Assembly: GCA_027623095.1 (NCBI GenBank)
Contig: JAQBVM010000035.1
Location: 1 to 33,477 of the forward strand
Source of the DNA: Verrucomicrobiota bacterium
Lineage (GTDB): Bacteria > Verrucomicrobiota > Verrucomicrobiia > Limisphaerales > SIBE01
Reading direction: 5' to 3'
DNA: 33,477 bases
The translations under genes and the position numbers were made by a program. Below the pieces are notes generated by a model. The model did not search any database. It was not told where the DNA came from and was given only the letters and a program-made list of their open reading frames with translations. Positions 9,356-18,440 of the stretch are shown here, one piece after another. Each line of letters begins with the position of its first letter. Positions within the stretch are counted from its first letter, which is position 1.

Positions 9356-9919
9356 ATGAAGCTAAATTTAGGATGTGGGAGCCAGAAAGTTTCCGGGTAC
9401 GTGAACGTGGACAAGTTCGGTGATCCAGATGTTAAGGCGGATTTGGAGGAATTTCCGTGGCCGTGGCCTGACAACGGCGCTGAAGAGGTGATACTGAATC
9501 ATGTCCTTGAGCATCTGGGTCGCACAACAGATATCTACTTCGGAATTATTCAAGAGCTCTACCGGGTTTGCCGGCCGGGTGCCAAGGTGCGCATCGCCGT
9601 GCCGCATCCTCGGCACAATGACTTCATCAGCGATCCGACCCACGTGCGGGCGATCACGACGGAAGGGCTCGCGCTTTTCTCAAAAGCCAAGAACCGAGAA
9701 ATCCGGGAACGAGGATGCGCCGACTCGCCACTTGCCGAATACCTGAATGTCGATTTCAACCTCCTAAACCACGAATTCATAATCGACGAGTTCTGGATGG
9801 AGAAATTCAAGGGACTTCGCGTCTCAGAACAGGAATTGGAGGAACAGTTTTTCCACGCGATTCGCAGCTACAATAACGTCGTGAAAGAAATCCGTATCGT
9901 TCTTGAGGCCGTCAAATAA
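9356..9919 (+). CDS. Class I SAM-dependent methyltransferase
   Basis: Small cytoplasmic methyltransferase of 187 residues. The N-terminus MKLNLGCGSQKVSGYVNVD is the SAM-binding motif I (LNLGCG) followed by the acidic residue ending strand 2 (VD, then DPDVKADLEEFPWPW). NHVLEHLG is the motif usually seen after strand 4 in this family, and LYRVCRPGAKVRIAVPHP is the post-motif strand. The protein is close to a minimal Methyltransf_11 domain. Similar proteins often sit among glycosyltransferases for cell-surface polysaccharide, and a GT4 gene lies convergent 91 bases away, but the acceptor cannot be predicted. ATG 9356 is right at the conserved start. Confidence 0.85.
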   Translation: MKLNLGCGSQKVSGYVNVDKFGDPDVKADLEEFPWPWPDNGAEEVILNHVLEHLGRTTDIYFGIIQELYRVCRPGAKVRIAVPHPRHNDFISDPTHVRAITTEGLALFSKAKNREIRERGCADSPLAEYLNVDFNLLNHEFIIDEFWMEKFKGLRVSEQELEEQFFHAIRSYNNVVKEIRIVLEAVK

Positions 9920-10010
9920 CTTCGTCCTAGCCTGGAACTTTCATGAATCTTCAGACTCCTCGAACGGAGTGAGCCCCATTGCCAATCACGATCCGGTCGA
10001 GCGAAAAATT

Positions 10011-11207
10011 CTACGCAAGTTCCAACTCGTCCATCAACTCGCTGAGTTCGATGAATCGTTTCCGCCAAGACCAATCCTTCATAAAGCAGGCGGCTGCTTT
10101 ACCCCGTCGCTCGGCTTCCGTCGGCTCGCAGAAAACTCGCTCAAGCGCATCCAGAATTTCCTCTGCGTCCGACTCCCCCCATTCATCCGTCCCCTGTGCC
10201 AATGGGGCGACAGGATCCACCAATCCCTGCCGGAAGAGCGGATAACAATGTTTCTCATCGATTAGATCAAGGTGCCCTGTATTCGCGGAAAGAATGGTCG
10301 GCAATCCGGACGCCAAACACTCCATCGCCACCAAATTGGTGCCGCCTTCGCACCGGTTCGGGAACAGGGCGACGTCGGCTTGAGAATAGACCGCAGGCAT
10401 CGCGTAGTTCGGCGTCGCGCGGAGGTTGAAGGAGGCTTCGGAAGGAATCCCATTTCGCTCGAGCCAAGGCGTGATGTCCAGATAGCCTTCGGAGTTCAGC
10501 AACGGAAATCCCTCCACGTATCCCTTTGAATCGATGCCTTTAGCCGAATCGGGCCAATGATTGTGCCACATCGTCAGCAAGATCGCCTCGGGACGACGCT
10601 TCCGAAACTTGCGGAACGCCTCCACAACGATGTCCTGGCCTTTTCTAAACTCAATCTTGCCCCCCGAAAAGATCACAAATGGCCGCCGTGTTTCCGACGC
10701 TTGATAAACGGGCTTGAAAATCGAGAGATCCAGCCCTTGCAACCACTTCCGGACGTTTTTTACATTGTGGCGGAGCAGAACCTCCGAATTCCAGGTCGAT
10801 CCAGCTAGGAGAAGGTCGAATCGGCGCGCGATCTCTTGGAGACCCTCGCCCAGCACGGTATCATCAAAGAATAACACACCTAAATTCCGCTTGCCGACGA
10901 CACGCTCTGCGGCGTCATGCGAACTAAGGCGGTTACCGAGCGCGTGGAGGACCGTGAAGTTGAATTGCCGGCTGCTGTGTTCCCTGGAAAAAGCGGGCAG
11001 CGCTCCGGAACGATTCAAGACGGATTGTAAGATCAGGCGATGCTCAGCCGGAAGCCAATCCGAGTTCGCGGCTCCGGCAAAAGGCACGGCCCTGTAACCT
11101 CCTTCACGCTCCGCCTCAAGCGCAATGTTTAATGCCAGGAGCCCCCATCCCGACGAAGCGCTAAGCTGCCAATTGATGCCAAACCAGTTTTTAAACACCC
11201 GATCCAT
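10011..11207 (-). CDS. GT4-type glycosyltransferase
   Basis: Predicted GT-B glycosyltransferase that moves a sugar from a nucleotide-sugar donor. The open frame reaches a TTG at 11303, but the extra 32 residues would form an odd signal-like peptide and start on TTG. The ATG at 11207 begins just before the conserved N-terminal Rossmann start (NWQLSASSGWGLLALNIALE) and gives 398 residues. In the C-terminal domain, FVIFSGGKIEFRKGQDIVVEAF is the donor-domain start, and EGGTNLVAMECLASGLPTI carries the GT4 E-x7-E pattern, followed by NTGHLDLID. It is the last gene of a leftward series after the secreted LamG-like gene, 122 bases from that gene. The role is not known; cell-surface glycosylation is an inference. 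Confidence 0.8.
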   Translation of the reverse strand: MDRVFKNWFGINWQLSASSGWGLLALNIALEAEREGGYRAVPFAGAANSDWLPAEHRLILQSVLNRSGALPAFSREHSSRQFNFTVLHALGNRLSSHDAAERVVGKRNLGVLFFDDTVLGEGLQEIARRFDLLLAGSTWNSEVLLRHNVKNVRKWLQGLDLSIFKPVYQASETRRPFVIFSGGKIEFRKGQDIVVEAFRKFRKRRPEAILLTMWHNHWPDSAKGIDSKGYVEGFPLLNSEGYLDITPWLERNGIPSEASFNLRATPNYAMPAVYSQADVALFPNRCEGGTNLVAMECLASGLPTILSANTGHLDLIDEKHCYPLFRQGLVDPVAPLAQGTDEWGESDAEEILDALERVFCEPTEAERRGKAAACFMKDWSWRKRFIELSELMDELELA

Positions 11208-11329
11208 CTTCGTGCGAAACGAACTTACCTCAAGGTTCTCAGCATACGTCACACGGAGGAAAAGCAAAATCAGACACCACGCAAGACTCTGTATCCCCCG
11301 CAAACGACACTAATGGTCCGAGCAGAATT

Positions 11330-12004
11330 CTACGGATCCTGCGAAATACGGCTAACGGAGAAATCGTCGAAACGGATTGGCATTCCGGAATAAGGGCTGC
11401 CCCAAACCGAAGCTCGTCCCGCATACGGCTCCTCGGTTTCTTTCCATGAAAAGGCCGGTTCCAGAGGTTCAGTCGTTCCGTCGATCCAGACTTTCCCCGA
11501 AACACGCCATTCCTCGGTATTCTCCTTTCGTATCTCAAGACGAAGCCACAACCATTTTCCAGATTCCCATTGGTATGGCACGCTGATGACCACGTCGTCG
11601 CGTTTATAGAGTTCGATCACACGTTTAGCCGCGCTGACGCGCAGCCGGTAACCCGCGACTCCGTTCAAACCAATCGCGAATGTGGGCATACGGCGCCCTT
11701 TGGCTGTGCCGTAAATTCTCGCTGACACACTGAATCCATCCTTCTCGGTTGGCCCGAATATCACACCAAACGACTCCAACGGCGCGCCGGGCAATTCCAA
11801 GAACTTGTTCGTCCCATCACTCTTCACAGAGAAGTCGCCCTCCAAAACCAAGAACTCATCAGGAATTCCGCCCACCTTGACGGATTCGAAATCGTTTTTA
11901 TAAACCGCTCCTGCGAGTTGCGTCGGCAGCACGGCCGCGGAACACATTCCCCCAAGAGAGACAAAGCCAAATCCAAACAAGAATATCGATTTCAATCTTT
12001 TCAT
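11330..12004 (-). CDS. Secreted protein, LamG/concanavalin A-like beta-sandwich (DUF1080-like), function unknown
   Basis: About 224 residues starting at the ATG at 12004, which gives a clear signal peptide (MKRLKSIFLFGFGFVSLGGMCSAA). A second ATG at 12019 is five residues upstream and fits less well. The mature part reads like a jelly-roll carbohydrate-binding domain: YKNDFESVKVGGIPDEFLVLEGDFSV, then FSVSARIYGTAKGRRMPTFAIGLNG, GYRLRVSAAKRVIELYKRDD, WLWLRLEIRK and RFDDFSVSRI at the end. These segments are typical of LamG/DUF1080-type domains. It follows the FtsX-type permease stop by 33 bases and is probably in the same transcript. The ligand is unknown. Confidence 0.7.
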   Translation of the reverse strand: MKRLKSIFLFGFGFVSLGGMCSAAVLPTQLAGAVYKNDFESVKVGGIPDEFLVLEGDFSVKSDGTNKFLELPGAPLESFGVIFGPTEKDGFSVSARIYGTAKGRRMPTFAIGLNGVAGYRLRVSAAKRVIELYKRDDVVISVPYQWESGKWLWLRLEIRKENTEEWRVSGKVWIDGTTEPLEPAFSWKETEEPYAGRASVWGSPYSGMPIRFDDFSVSRISQDP

Positions 12005-12037
12005 GCCTCGAGACTCCATTCTTCAAACTGCCGCAAG

Positions 12038-15000
12038 TCATTCATTCCGCAACGCATCCAACAGTTTCCCACGAAGGGCAAACCGGGCGGCAACCCAAGT
12101 CCACACGATTCCGCTCAACAGCACCAGAGCAAGCGTCAGCGTCAATGAAACGTATGGCAACTGCGCGCCCGGCGCGATCACAGCCGGCAAGACCGCGACA
12201 AAGGCCGCGACGGCTCCAACGCCCAAACCCAGTAACAGCAGCACGCCATGTTCGCTCAGCACGCACCACCTCAATGCGTTCGACCCGAAACCTACCGCAA
12301 GCAACAAAGCAAGTTCGCTTCGGCGCTCCAAGACATTGCGTAACACGACGACACCCAATCCGACGCTTCCCAAAAGCAGACCCAACCCTCCCAGAACCTG
12401 AAACGTGCTTAAGTAGGTGTTCTGCACCGCATTGAACGCCGCGAGACGCCGAACCGCAGGCTCGATCTCCAATCCGAAATCCCGCAATGCGCGGGAGAGC
12501 ACCTTCGAAACGATCTCCATTTTTTCGCCCGGGGCATCCATCAAAAACATTCGGTACCCGCTTGTGGATGGATATCTCTCGATGAACGCGGATTCATCAA
12601 TCAACAAGCTGCCTTGAAGAATCGAATTGGCGACCGACGCGACGATACGGATTTTGAACTCGTTCCCTTGCTCATCCGTATAGTCCAAAGTGTCGCCAAC
12701 CTTTTTTCCCAATGCCCATTGGATGGAAGCCTGATCCCCAATTGCGGGAACCACAGTCGCCTGTTTGCCGGACTTCAACAGCAACCAACGATCTTCCAAT
12801 GGCGCCTCTTCCACCACCTTTGCAAATGTGAACGCTCCACGTTTTGCAAGCAGCTCCGGCTGCACCCCAAGCAACCGCGGTTTCTGGGCGCGGTTCAGAT
12901 TCAAACAACTGGCGTCTTCCCCGTCCAACACACGAAAAGGAACCACCTCAACGCCGGCAAGGTTTGCGGAATCGATTCCAAACGAATCACGCCCGGATTG
13001 CGTGTTTAAATCCTGCACGACCGGATGTGTCGCTTCACCAATCAATGCGAAACCGCCCGTGCCCGAAGATCGTTTTGCCGCTCCCGCTCCCGATTCCAGG
13101 CGAAACACACCGATCGACATCACCAGAAAACTCCCGCACGCCAGCAGTCCAATAGTCGCAAGGCTCCGTTTCCGCTTTCTAGTTGCGTTGCGCACCGCAA
13201 GATGTGCGAAAGCAATCTTCGCGCTCGTGCCGGAAGCCCCGAGCGACGTCAATATCGACGCGCATTGGGCGATGCCCGCTGCCAGCAGCAAGGTGCCGGC
13301 GAAAAAGAAAGTCTCCGCGCCAGCCAAACCTTCCGGCATTCCAGTCAGCACAATCAATCCTCCAGCGGCGATCAGACATAATCTCGAAATCAGGTCTGTT
13401 CTCCGTTTTGTCCACCCGGCGCCGGAGAGGCTTGGTGACTCATCGGCCGGACCCTCAGAAAGCAACTGATGCGCCGGCTGTCGCGCCTGTTTCCGAAGAG
13501 CCAGCCAAATCGTAAGGATCGCAACGCCCGCTCCCGAAACGCCTCCAATAATCAATGTCGCCGGGCTAGCGTGATAGCTTAAAGCCGAAGTCCCAACCGC
13601 GTCTCTCCATACAGTTGAAAGCCCATAAAGCATTGCCCGGGCATACCCAGTTCCGCCGAACACACCAAGCAGCCCGCCCATAATTCCAATCACCGCGCCC
13701 TCTCGAAGAAACAGGAGACGAACCTTGCCCGGTTTAAATCCCAAAGCCAGCAAGACCCCCACTTCGGAGGTTCTCTGTTCAATGCCGAACTGGAAAAGCA
13801 ATGCCATGAGCATCAGCGCCGCAATAATTAAGAAAAAGCTGAAACCCAAAAACAACTGGCCGAAATCCTGCGACTGCGAGCTAGCCGCAAGCGCCGATTC
13901 ACGAACCGGCTCAAACTGGAGGCCAACGGAAGCCGGATCCAGAGCATCCCGAATCTGCCGCTCGAGGTCCGTGCCGACAGCTTGATCGCCGAATCGAACC
14001 GACGTTAAATCTCCAAATCGATTCCCCCACAGACGCTGGCCCGCAGCGAGTGTCACAAAGGCTTTTGGCGTTCCGCGATGCTCCTCCCAATAAGCGTTGT
14101 CTTTCTCCCGAATTTGACTCAATTCGATTGGAAAACCGGTATCCCAATCCCTGCAATTCTCGGCGTCTGTGAGACCTGGGAAATCAGGCATGAGGGTTGG
14201 ATCGGCAGCAGCTCCTTGCATCGGAATTATTCCCCCCACTCGGAATGTTTCGCGGCGCTCTTCGAGAGCGCGTGCCAATCCGACGACATAGTATGCCATC
14301 GTGAGTTCATCCCCAACCTTTGCTCCCAGATCATCCGCAAGCCACTGGTTCAGCAGGATCTCGTTTTCCGCCATCTCCTCGGGAACGATCGGAGCACCCA
14401 TTGCAGTCACCATCGAGTACGGCGTCGTTCGTTCGCCGATGCGCATTTCATTCACGAAATACGTTAATACGCCACGCGCCTCCGAATCGGCGGCGAACGC
14501 GGCGCGTGAGGCGGGTGAATCGATAAACACACGGTCGCTTCTCAACTCCGCCCCATTTCCATTTGGCAGCTCCTGAAGCTTCAACTCCGCGTCGGCAAGC
14601 GTCCAATTCTCGCGAAGTGCCTTCGTCGCGGAATCCAAAGTAATTGCCGTGTTCCCTTCTCCACGTTTCGGGCCGATGAGCAGGAGATTTGCCTGATTGG
14701 TCACCCCCGCCCGGGAAGCTAATGTTGGGAGAGCGACAAAAGCGTTGAAAGGCGGAATTTGGCTTGCGTGGAGACTGAAACGCCCGAACTCGGAATCGGA
14801 CACCACCGCCTGCACGTTTAGTCGAACGGCCACCAGTGTATCCTCCGAAGGCGACAAAGGAGCGTCCTGTGAAAGGGCGCTTGGTTTTCTGACTCGCAAC
14901 AACAGACTCTCCCCGGTTTTTGTTTGAAGTTGATCCGCAAGAGCTCTGTTTATGACGACGGAATCCGGTGAAATTGCGGAAAAAGAAGGGGGATCTCCGG

Positions 15001-15355
15001 CTAGTTCCCAGAATCGTTGATCCACACCCATCACATGGACACGGTTAGCCCGGGCATCCGCGTCACCGGTCGTGGCCGTCCCAAGAATCTGCAATACTGG
15101 AGCTGTTGTTGCGTCCAAGCTGGCTCCAATGTCGTCCGCGAGCTTCTGCCGAAAAAGGCGATCGTTCGACGCCATCGCCAACTCGACTTTGCCGAGCCTC
15201 GAAATTGCCATCGCCCGCAGACTGCCGCGCACGGAATCTCCGACCACCAAAGCGCCCACCAGAACTCCACTTCCAACAGCAGCTCCAAGAAGAGAGCCCA
15301 AATGAGACCGCGCGTGAAAGCGGAGACTGCGAATCGCAAGCGTCCACGACGTCAT
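12038..15355 (-). CDS. ABC transporter permease, FtsX family (large, two FtsX domains)
   Basis: Inner-membrane permease of 1105 residues. I chose the ATG at 15355: it overlaps the ATPase stop in the sequence ATGA and gives the usual start (MTSWTLAIRSLRFHARSHLGSLLGAAVGSGVLVGALVVGDSVRGSL). The protein has an N-terminal helix, a large periplasmic MacB-PCD-like region, then an FtsX block with three helices (LFLGFSFFLIIAALMLMALLFQFGIEQRTSEVGVLLALGF). A second N-terminal-like helix and periplasmic domain follow, and a second FtsX block (LGGLGLLLGSVGLGVVVLRNVLERRSELALLLAVGF) ends the protein. Such duplicated permeases usually pair with a LolD-like ATPase for export of lipoproteins, lipids or peptides; the substrate cannot be told here. 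Confidence 0.9.
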   Translation of the reverse strand: MTSWTLAIRSLRFHARSHLGSLLGAAVGSGVLVGALVVGDSVRGSLRAMAISRLGKVELAMASNDRLFRQKLADDIGASLDATTAPVLQILGTATTGDADARANRVHVMGVDQRFWELAGDPPSFSAISPDSVVINRALADQLQTKTGESLLLRVRKPSALSQDAPLSPSEDTLVAVRLNVQAVVSDSEFGRFSLHASQIPPFNAFVALPTLASRAGVTNQANLLLIGPKRGEGNTAITLDSATKALRENWTLADAELKLQELPNGNGAELRSDRVFIDSPASRAAFAADSEARGVLTYFVNEMRIGERTTPYSMVTAMGAPIVPEEMAENEILLNQWLADDLGAKVGDELTMAYYVVGLARALEERRETFRVGGIIPMQGAAADPTLMPDFPGLTDAENCRDWDTGFPIELSQIREKDNAYWEEHRGTPKAFVTLAAGQRLWGNRFGDLTSVRFGDQAVGTDLERQIRDALDPASVGLQFEPVRESALAASSQSQDFGQLFLGFSFFLIIAALMLMALLFQFGIEQRTSEVGVLLALGFKPGKVRLLFLREGAVIGIMGGLLGVFGGTGYARAMLYGLSTVWRDAVGTSALSYHASPATLIIGGVSGAGVAILTIWLALRKQARQPAHQLLSEGPADESPSLSGAGWTKRRTDLISRLCLIAAGGLIVLTGMPEGLAGAETFFFAGTLLLAAGIAQCASILTSLGASGTSAKIAFAHLAVRNATRKRKRSLATIGLLACGSFLVMSIGVFRLESGAGAAKRSSGTGGFALIGEATHPVVQDLNTQSGRDSFGIDSANLAGVEVVPFRVLDGEDASCLNLNRAQKPRLLGVQPELLAKRGAFTFAKVVEEAPLEDRWLLLKSGKQATVVPAIGDQASIQWALGKKVGDTLDYTDEQGNEFKIRIVASVANSILQGSLLIDESAFIERYPSTSGYRMFLMDAPGEKMEIVSKVLSRALRDFGLEIEPAVRRLAAFNAVQNTYLSTFQVLGGLGLLLGSVGLGVVVLRNVLERRSELALLLAVGFGSNALRWCVLSEHGVLLLLGLGVGAVAAFVAVLPAVIAPGAQLPYVSLTLTLALVLLSGIVWTWVAARFALRGKLLDALRNE

Positions 15356-16074
15356 AATTTGTCTCCCTCCGTCGATTCGAGCTCGCGAAGATCTCCGTCG
15401 GTCAGTTCGCAAATTCGCCGCATTCGTTTCGCGAGTTGCATCGAATGGGTGACAACGATCAGGGCCACGCCCTCTTCGCGATTCAGCTCGACCAAAAGCT
15501 GCGCCAAGTTCTCCGCGGAAGCGCGATCCAAGGCTCCCGTTGGTTCGTCCGCGAGTAGAAGTTTGGGAGCATTGATAAGGGCGCGGACAACCGCGACTCG
15601 TTGCCGCTCGCCTCCGGAAAGCTGTCCGGGACGATGGGACAAACGAGCCGAAAGACCCACGCGGTCCAACAACCGGCGCGCCCGCGGCTCAGAATCCTCG
15701 ATCCTGTTCGGCAAATCAGAAGCAAGCGTCGGCAACAAAACATTCTCCAAGACCGAGCACTGAGGCAGGAGATGATGAGCCTGAAAGACAAAACCGATCT
15801 TTCGGTTCCGAACCAAAGCCAATGAGTCTTCGTCAAGCTTCGCTAAATCATCCCCTTCCAAAGTGATGCTGCCCCGGGTCGGCCGGTCGAGTGTTCCGAT
15901 CACGTTCAGCAACGTGCTCTTGCCAGATCCCGAGGGTCCGATGATCGCAAGCGACTCTGCGTCCGAAACCTTAATGGAAACGTTCCGAAGGATCTGCACG
16001 GGAGTTGCCCCGGATAAGGAAGGAAAGTCCTTAGTAATTCGCTCGAGGACGAGGAGTGGCGGCGATTTGCTCAT
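15352..16074 (-). CDS. ABC transporter ATP-binding protein (LolD/MacB-like)
   Basis: ATPase subunit of 240 residues for the FtsX-type permease. Walker A GPSGSGKST lies at 46-54, the Q-loop at FVFQAHHLLP (96-104), the signature LSGGERQ at 152-158, and Walker B with the D-loop LLLADEPTGALD at 172-183, with the switch histidine in VVTHSMQ. All catalytic motifs are intact. The gene ends in a 4-base ATGA overlap with the permease, showing translational coupling. ATG 16074 is the first codon and has no strong ribosome-binding site. Confidence 0.95.
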   Translation of the reverse strand: MSKSPPLLVLERITKDFPSLSGATPVQILRNVSIKVSDAESLAIIGPSGSGKSTLLNVIGTLDRPTRGSITLEGDDLAKLDEDSLALVRNRKIGFVFQAHHLLPQCSVLENVLLPTLASDLPNRIEDSEPRARRLLDRVGLSARLSHRPGQLSGGERQRVAVVRALINAPKLLLADEPTGALDRASAENLAQLLVELNREEGVALIVVTHSMQLAKRMRRICELTDGDLRELESTEGDKL

Positions 16075-16496
16075 GTGTCGAAACGATCCTAACAGTTAGT
16101 CCTGCAATGCAATGCCAAAAAAGTCATTTCAGACCCGCCGTTGGGCGCTCCGAATGAGGATCGTTCAATCCTGGGAAAGATCGATGCGATTGGCTTTTCA
16201 GCATCCTGATTGGTTGATCGGACCCTTTTCATAACGGTGGGGCGACAGTCTCTGGAGCCCTAATCAACCTCGAAGCGAAGATCTGAAACCCAAAGGCGCA
16301 GTGGAAACGCGGAAGTTCCATCCTGTCCGGCGGTTCCACTGCTCCATATTTGCAGGATCTGTCCCGCGAGGGGAATTTAGGGCTCCAGGGACTGTCGCCC
16401 CACCACGATCTCCGACAACCGACCTCATTCGGATGCGCCCTCCGCCGTTTCATCAATGGAACCCGTTTAGAATTCACAGATAGGCGCAGTCCCATT
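16075..16496. other. Intergenic region with nested inverted repeats
   Basis: The 422-base gap lies between the start of the ABC operon and the end of the aryl-CoA ligase gene (both leftward). It contains repeat element B (16236-16404) nested within an outer inverted repeat (16143-16159 and 16423-16440). The ABC-operon promoter is expected within about 16075-16140, but no clear box was recognised. Confidence 0.5.
16143..16440. repeat. Element B with outer inverted repeat
   Basis: Inner element 16236-16404 (169 bases): its 26-base termini match as inverted repeats with a single mismatch (GGTGGGGCGACAGTC... at the left end). It has an internal inverted pair GTGGAA (16301) and TTCCAC (16334), and is the same length and layout as element A. 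Outer repeat: GGGCGCTCCGAATGAGG at 16143-16159 and CCTCATTCGGATGCGCCC at 16423-16440 pair with one base unmatched. The right outer box also follows element A (1311-1328). No ORF was recognised inside. Confidence 0.75.
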
Positions 16497-17810
16497 TTAG
16501 ACGTGAATCCACCGTTTGGCCTTCAACTCGAAGCGAGGCAACGTTCCGAGAGGAACGTCGGCAACCGGAATCCGAAGCGAAAACGCTTTTAACAGTCGTT
16601 TCTCAAGCGACGCGGCAACTCCGGTCACATCGACGCATTCGGACGCCGGCTCGATAAGCACCCGCATTTCCGTCAACGAGTAATCCGTCTTAACCTGAAC
16701 CTGGTATTCGACGATTTCCGGCATTGAGCGAATGATCTCTTCCACCGCGCTTGGATAAATGTTGACTCCGCGAACAATCATCATGTTATCGACCCGACCG
16801 AGAATTCCTCCCTCCAGAGCCAGCTCGAACCGTCCGCAGGCACATCGTGATTCCGATCCGCCATCGTGGGCTCTTGGTATGAGGGCTCTCACAAGGTCTC
16901 CCGTTCGATATCGAATCAATGGCGACCCGGTGCGCCCGAGTGTCGTCAATATCAGTTCGCCGGTTTTCCCTAAGGGAACCGGCTTGAGAGAATCCGGATC
17001 AACAACCTCGGCGATGAAAGCGGATTCAATGACGTGAAGCACCCCAGGCTTGGCTGGACATTCATACGTCACGGGGCCGACTTCGGTCATTCCGTGGTGA
17101 TCAAATATTCGAACGTTCGGCCAAAGGGCCTCGAGACGTGACCGGATTGAAGGAATGCTGCCTCCCGGCTCTCCGGCAACAATCATCGTCTTCAGACCGC
17201 ACTTCCTTAAATCAATCTTCTCAGCATCGGCAACCTCCGCCAGTCGGACAGCATAGGTCGGCGTGCAACAAAACACGGTCACATTGTGATCCAAAATAGC
17301 ATGCAACCGAGAAACCGTGCTTAAACCACCACCGGGCAAACAGAGACAACCGATCTCCGAAGCCGCTTCGAACGCGAGCCAAAATCCGATAAACGGACCA
17401 AATGAGAACGGAAAAAACACCCGATCACGCGATTCAACATCGGCAGCTCGGAACACCTCCTTCCAGTTCCCAAGCATCCATCGCCAGCTTTCGGGTGTAT
17501 CGAGCCACCGGAGCGGCGTCCCAGTCGTTCCGCTCGTCTGGTGGCAACGATTGTAACGATCCAACGGAAAAGTCAGATTGCTGCCATACGGCTGGAATTC
17601 GCGCTGGTCCTGGACCAACTCCTGTTTGGTCGTGACTGGATATCGATTTGAGAAATCCTCAATACTCTCCACGTTTGCGGCAACTCCCGCATCCCGAAGT
17701 TTCTTCGAATAAAACCGGTTGGACGGCAGAATCTCAGAAAATAATCGCCGCAATCCGTTCAACTGTGCGCATCGCAGCGAATCCCTGCTCTCGATTGAAC
17801 TCTCGGCCAT
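16497..17810 (-). CDS. Phenylacetate/benzoate-CoA ligase-like adenylate-forming enzyme (PaaK family)
   Basis: Activates an aromatic or other carboxylic acid with ATP, giving an acyl-adenylate and then probably a CoA thioester. The protein is 437 residues from the ATG at 17810 (8 bases after the previous stop; the frame extends upstream only to a TTG inside the preceding gene). Motifs: P-loop TSGTTGTP at 92-99, DHHGMTEVGPVTYEC (ANL A5 region), RYRTGDLVRAL (A7), GRVDNMMIVRGVNIYPSAVEEII (the PaaK-type A8 and start of the C-terminal domain), and LPRFELKAKRW at the end, the usual place of the catalytic lysine in PaaK-like enzymes. Context with a chorismate lyase and a hot-dog thioesterase makes a hydroxybenzoate-type acid a reasonable substrate. 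Aryl-AMP transfer to a carrier protein is an alternative. Confidence 0.88.
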   Translation of the reverse strand: MAESSIESRDSLRCAQLNGLRRLFSEILPSNRFYSKKLRDAGVAANVESIEDFSNRYPVTTKQELVQDQREFQPYGSNLTFPLDRYNRCHQTSGTTGTPLRWLDTPESWRWMLGNWKEVFRAADVESRDRVFFPFSFGPFIGFWLAFEAASEIGCLCLPGGGLSTVSRLHAILDHNVTVFCCTPTYAVRLAEVADAEKIDLRKCGLKTMIVAGEPGGSIPSIRSRLEALWPNVRIFDHHGMTEVGPVTYECPAKPGVLHVIESAFIAEVVDPDSLKPVPLGKTGELILTTLGRTGSPLIRYRTGDLVRALIPRAHDGGSESRCACGRFELALEGGILGRVDNMMIVRGVNIYPSAVEEIIRSMPEIVEYQVQVKTDYSLTEMRVLIEPASECVDVTGVAASLEKRLLKAFSLRIPVADVPLGTLPRFELKAKRWIHV

Positions 17811-17818
17811 CGAGTCGT

Positions 17819-18379
17819 TCAATGGCCTTCCGCCGGAGGAGCGGGTGATTGGGAAATCGACGCCGCAGGTTTCGCAGGAGGTGGATTCGGTTTGTAGAAT
17901 GTGACAAGACAACCTCCAAGCGCGGCTAACGCAATGCCTAGAATAAACTGCGGCTTAAGCGAGCCGAAGCCGCCGGCCGGAGGGTGAAGCCAGAGTGAAT
18001 AAAGCGCATTCACAACGGGAGCCCCGGCAAATACGATCGACATCACAACCGCTGGAGTCCCTTTGGCACCGAAGGCCAGCAGAACTCCGAATGCCCCGAC
18101 CGCTCCCACAATCCCCGCAATCAGCGACCACCCCATTCCGCGCATCGGATAGTTCCATGAAGCGCCTTTCGCCAGCAACACGGCAAGGGGCGCGAGAACG
18201 GCAGTCAAGAAATAGGCAATACCGACGAACAAGAAGGCTTTGTACCGGCCATTGACCGGGTCTCCCATCGCCATTTGACCCGTATGCAGAAACGCGCCAT
18301 AGACTCCCCATGAGCCGACGGTCAACAAAGCAAACAGCAGCCATGTGAATCCCGGCTGCGCTGAATTATCAGTAATCAT
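17819..18379 (-). CDS. Small DMT/EamA-like membrane protein
   Basis: Predicted inner-membrane protein of 186 residues from the ATG at 18379; the frame extends further upstream but that part overlaps non-homologous sequence and begins poorly. It has about five hydrophobic helices: FTWLLFALLTVGSWGVYGAFLH, FLFVGIAYFLTAVLAPLAVLLA, GWSLIAGIVGAVGAFGVLLAF, VMSIVFAGAPVVNALYSLWL and FILGIALAALGGCLVTFY, then a Pro-rich cytoplasmic tail. It is about half the size of a full ten-helix EamA transporter, so it would have to act as a dimer. Position between the thioesterase and the CoA ligase suggests export of the pathway product, which is inference only. Confidence 0.65.
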   Translation of the reverse strand: MITDNSAQPGFTWLLFALLTVGSWGVYGAFLHTGQMAMGDPVNGRYKAFLFVGIAYFLTAVLAPLAVLLAKGASWNYPMRGMGWSLIAGIVGAVGAFGVLLAFGAKGTPAVVMSIVFAGAPVVNALYSLWLHPPAGGFGSLKPQFILGIALAALGGCLVTFYKPNPPPAKPAASISQSPAPPAEGH

Positions 18380-18440
18380 ATGCGTCGTGAGACTAGTGCC
18401 GGCAGGGCATGACTTCAATGTGATTGTGAATCCGAATTCC

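Noticed and set aside
11208..11303. Signal peptide-like N-terminus on the GT4 protein
   Set aside because: It starts on TTG, would export a cytoplasmic-type glycosyltransferase, and the ATG at 11207 fits the conserved domain start.
12765..13469. Long plus-strand frame (234 codons) inside the FtsX permease
   Set aside because: It is antisense to a well-supported permease domain, composition follows the permease codons, and it has no recognisable motif.
15017..15763. Long plus-strand frame (248 codons) over the ABC ATPase and permease start
   Set aside because: Antisense shadow across two genes with complete ATPase motifs; Arg/Ser-rich translation without a domain pattern.
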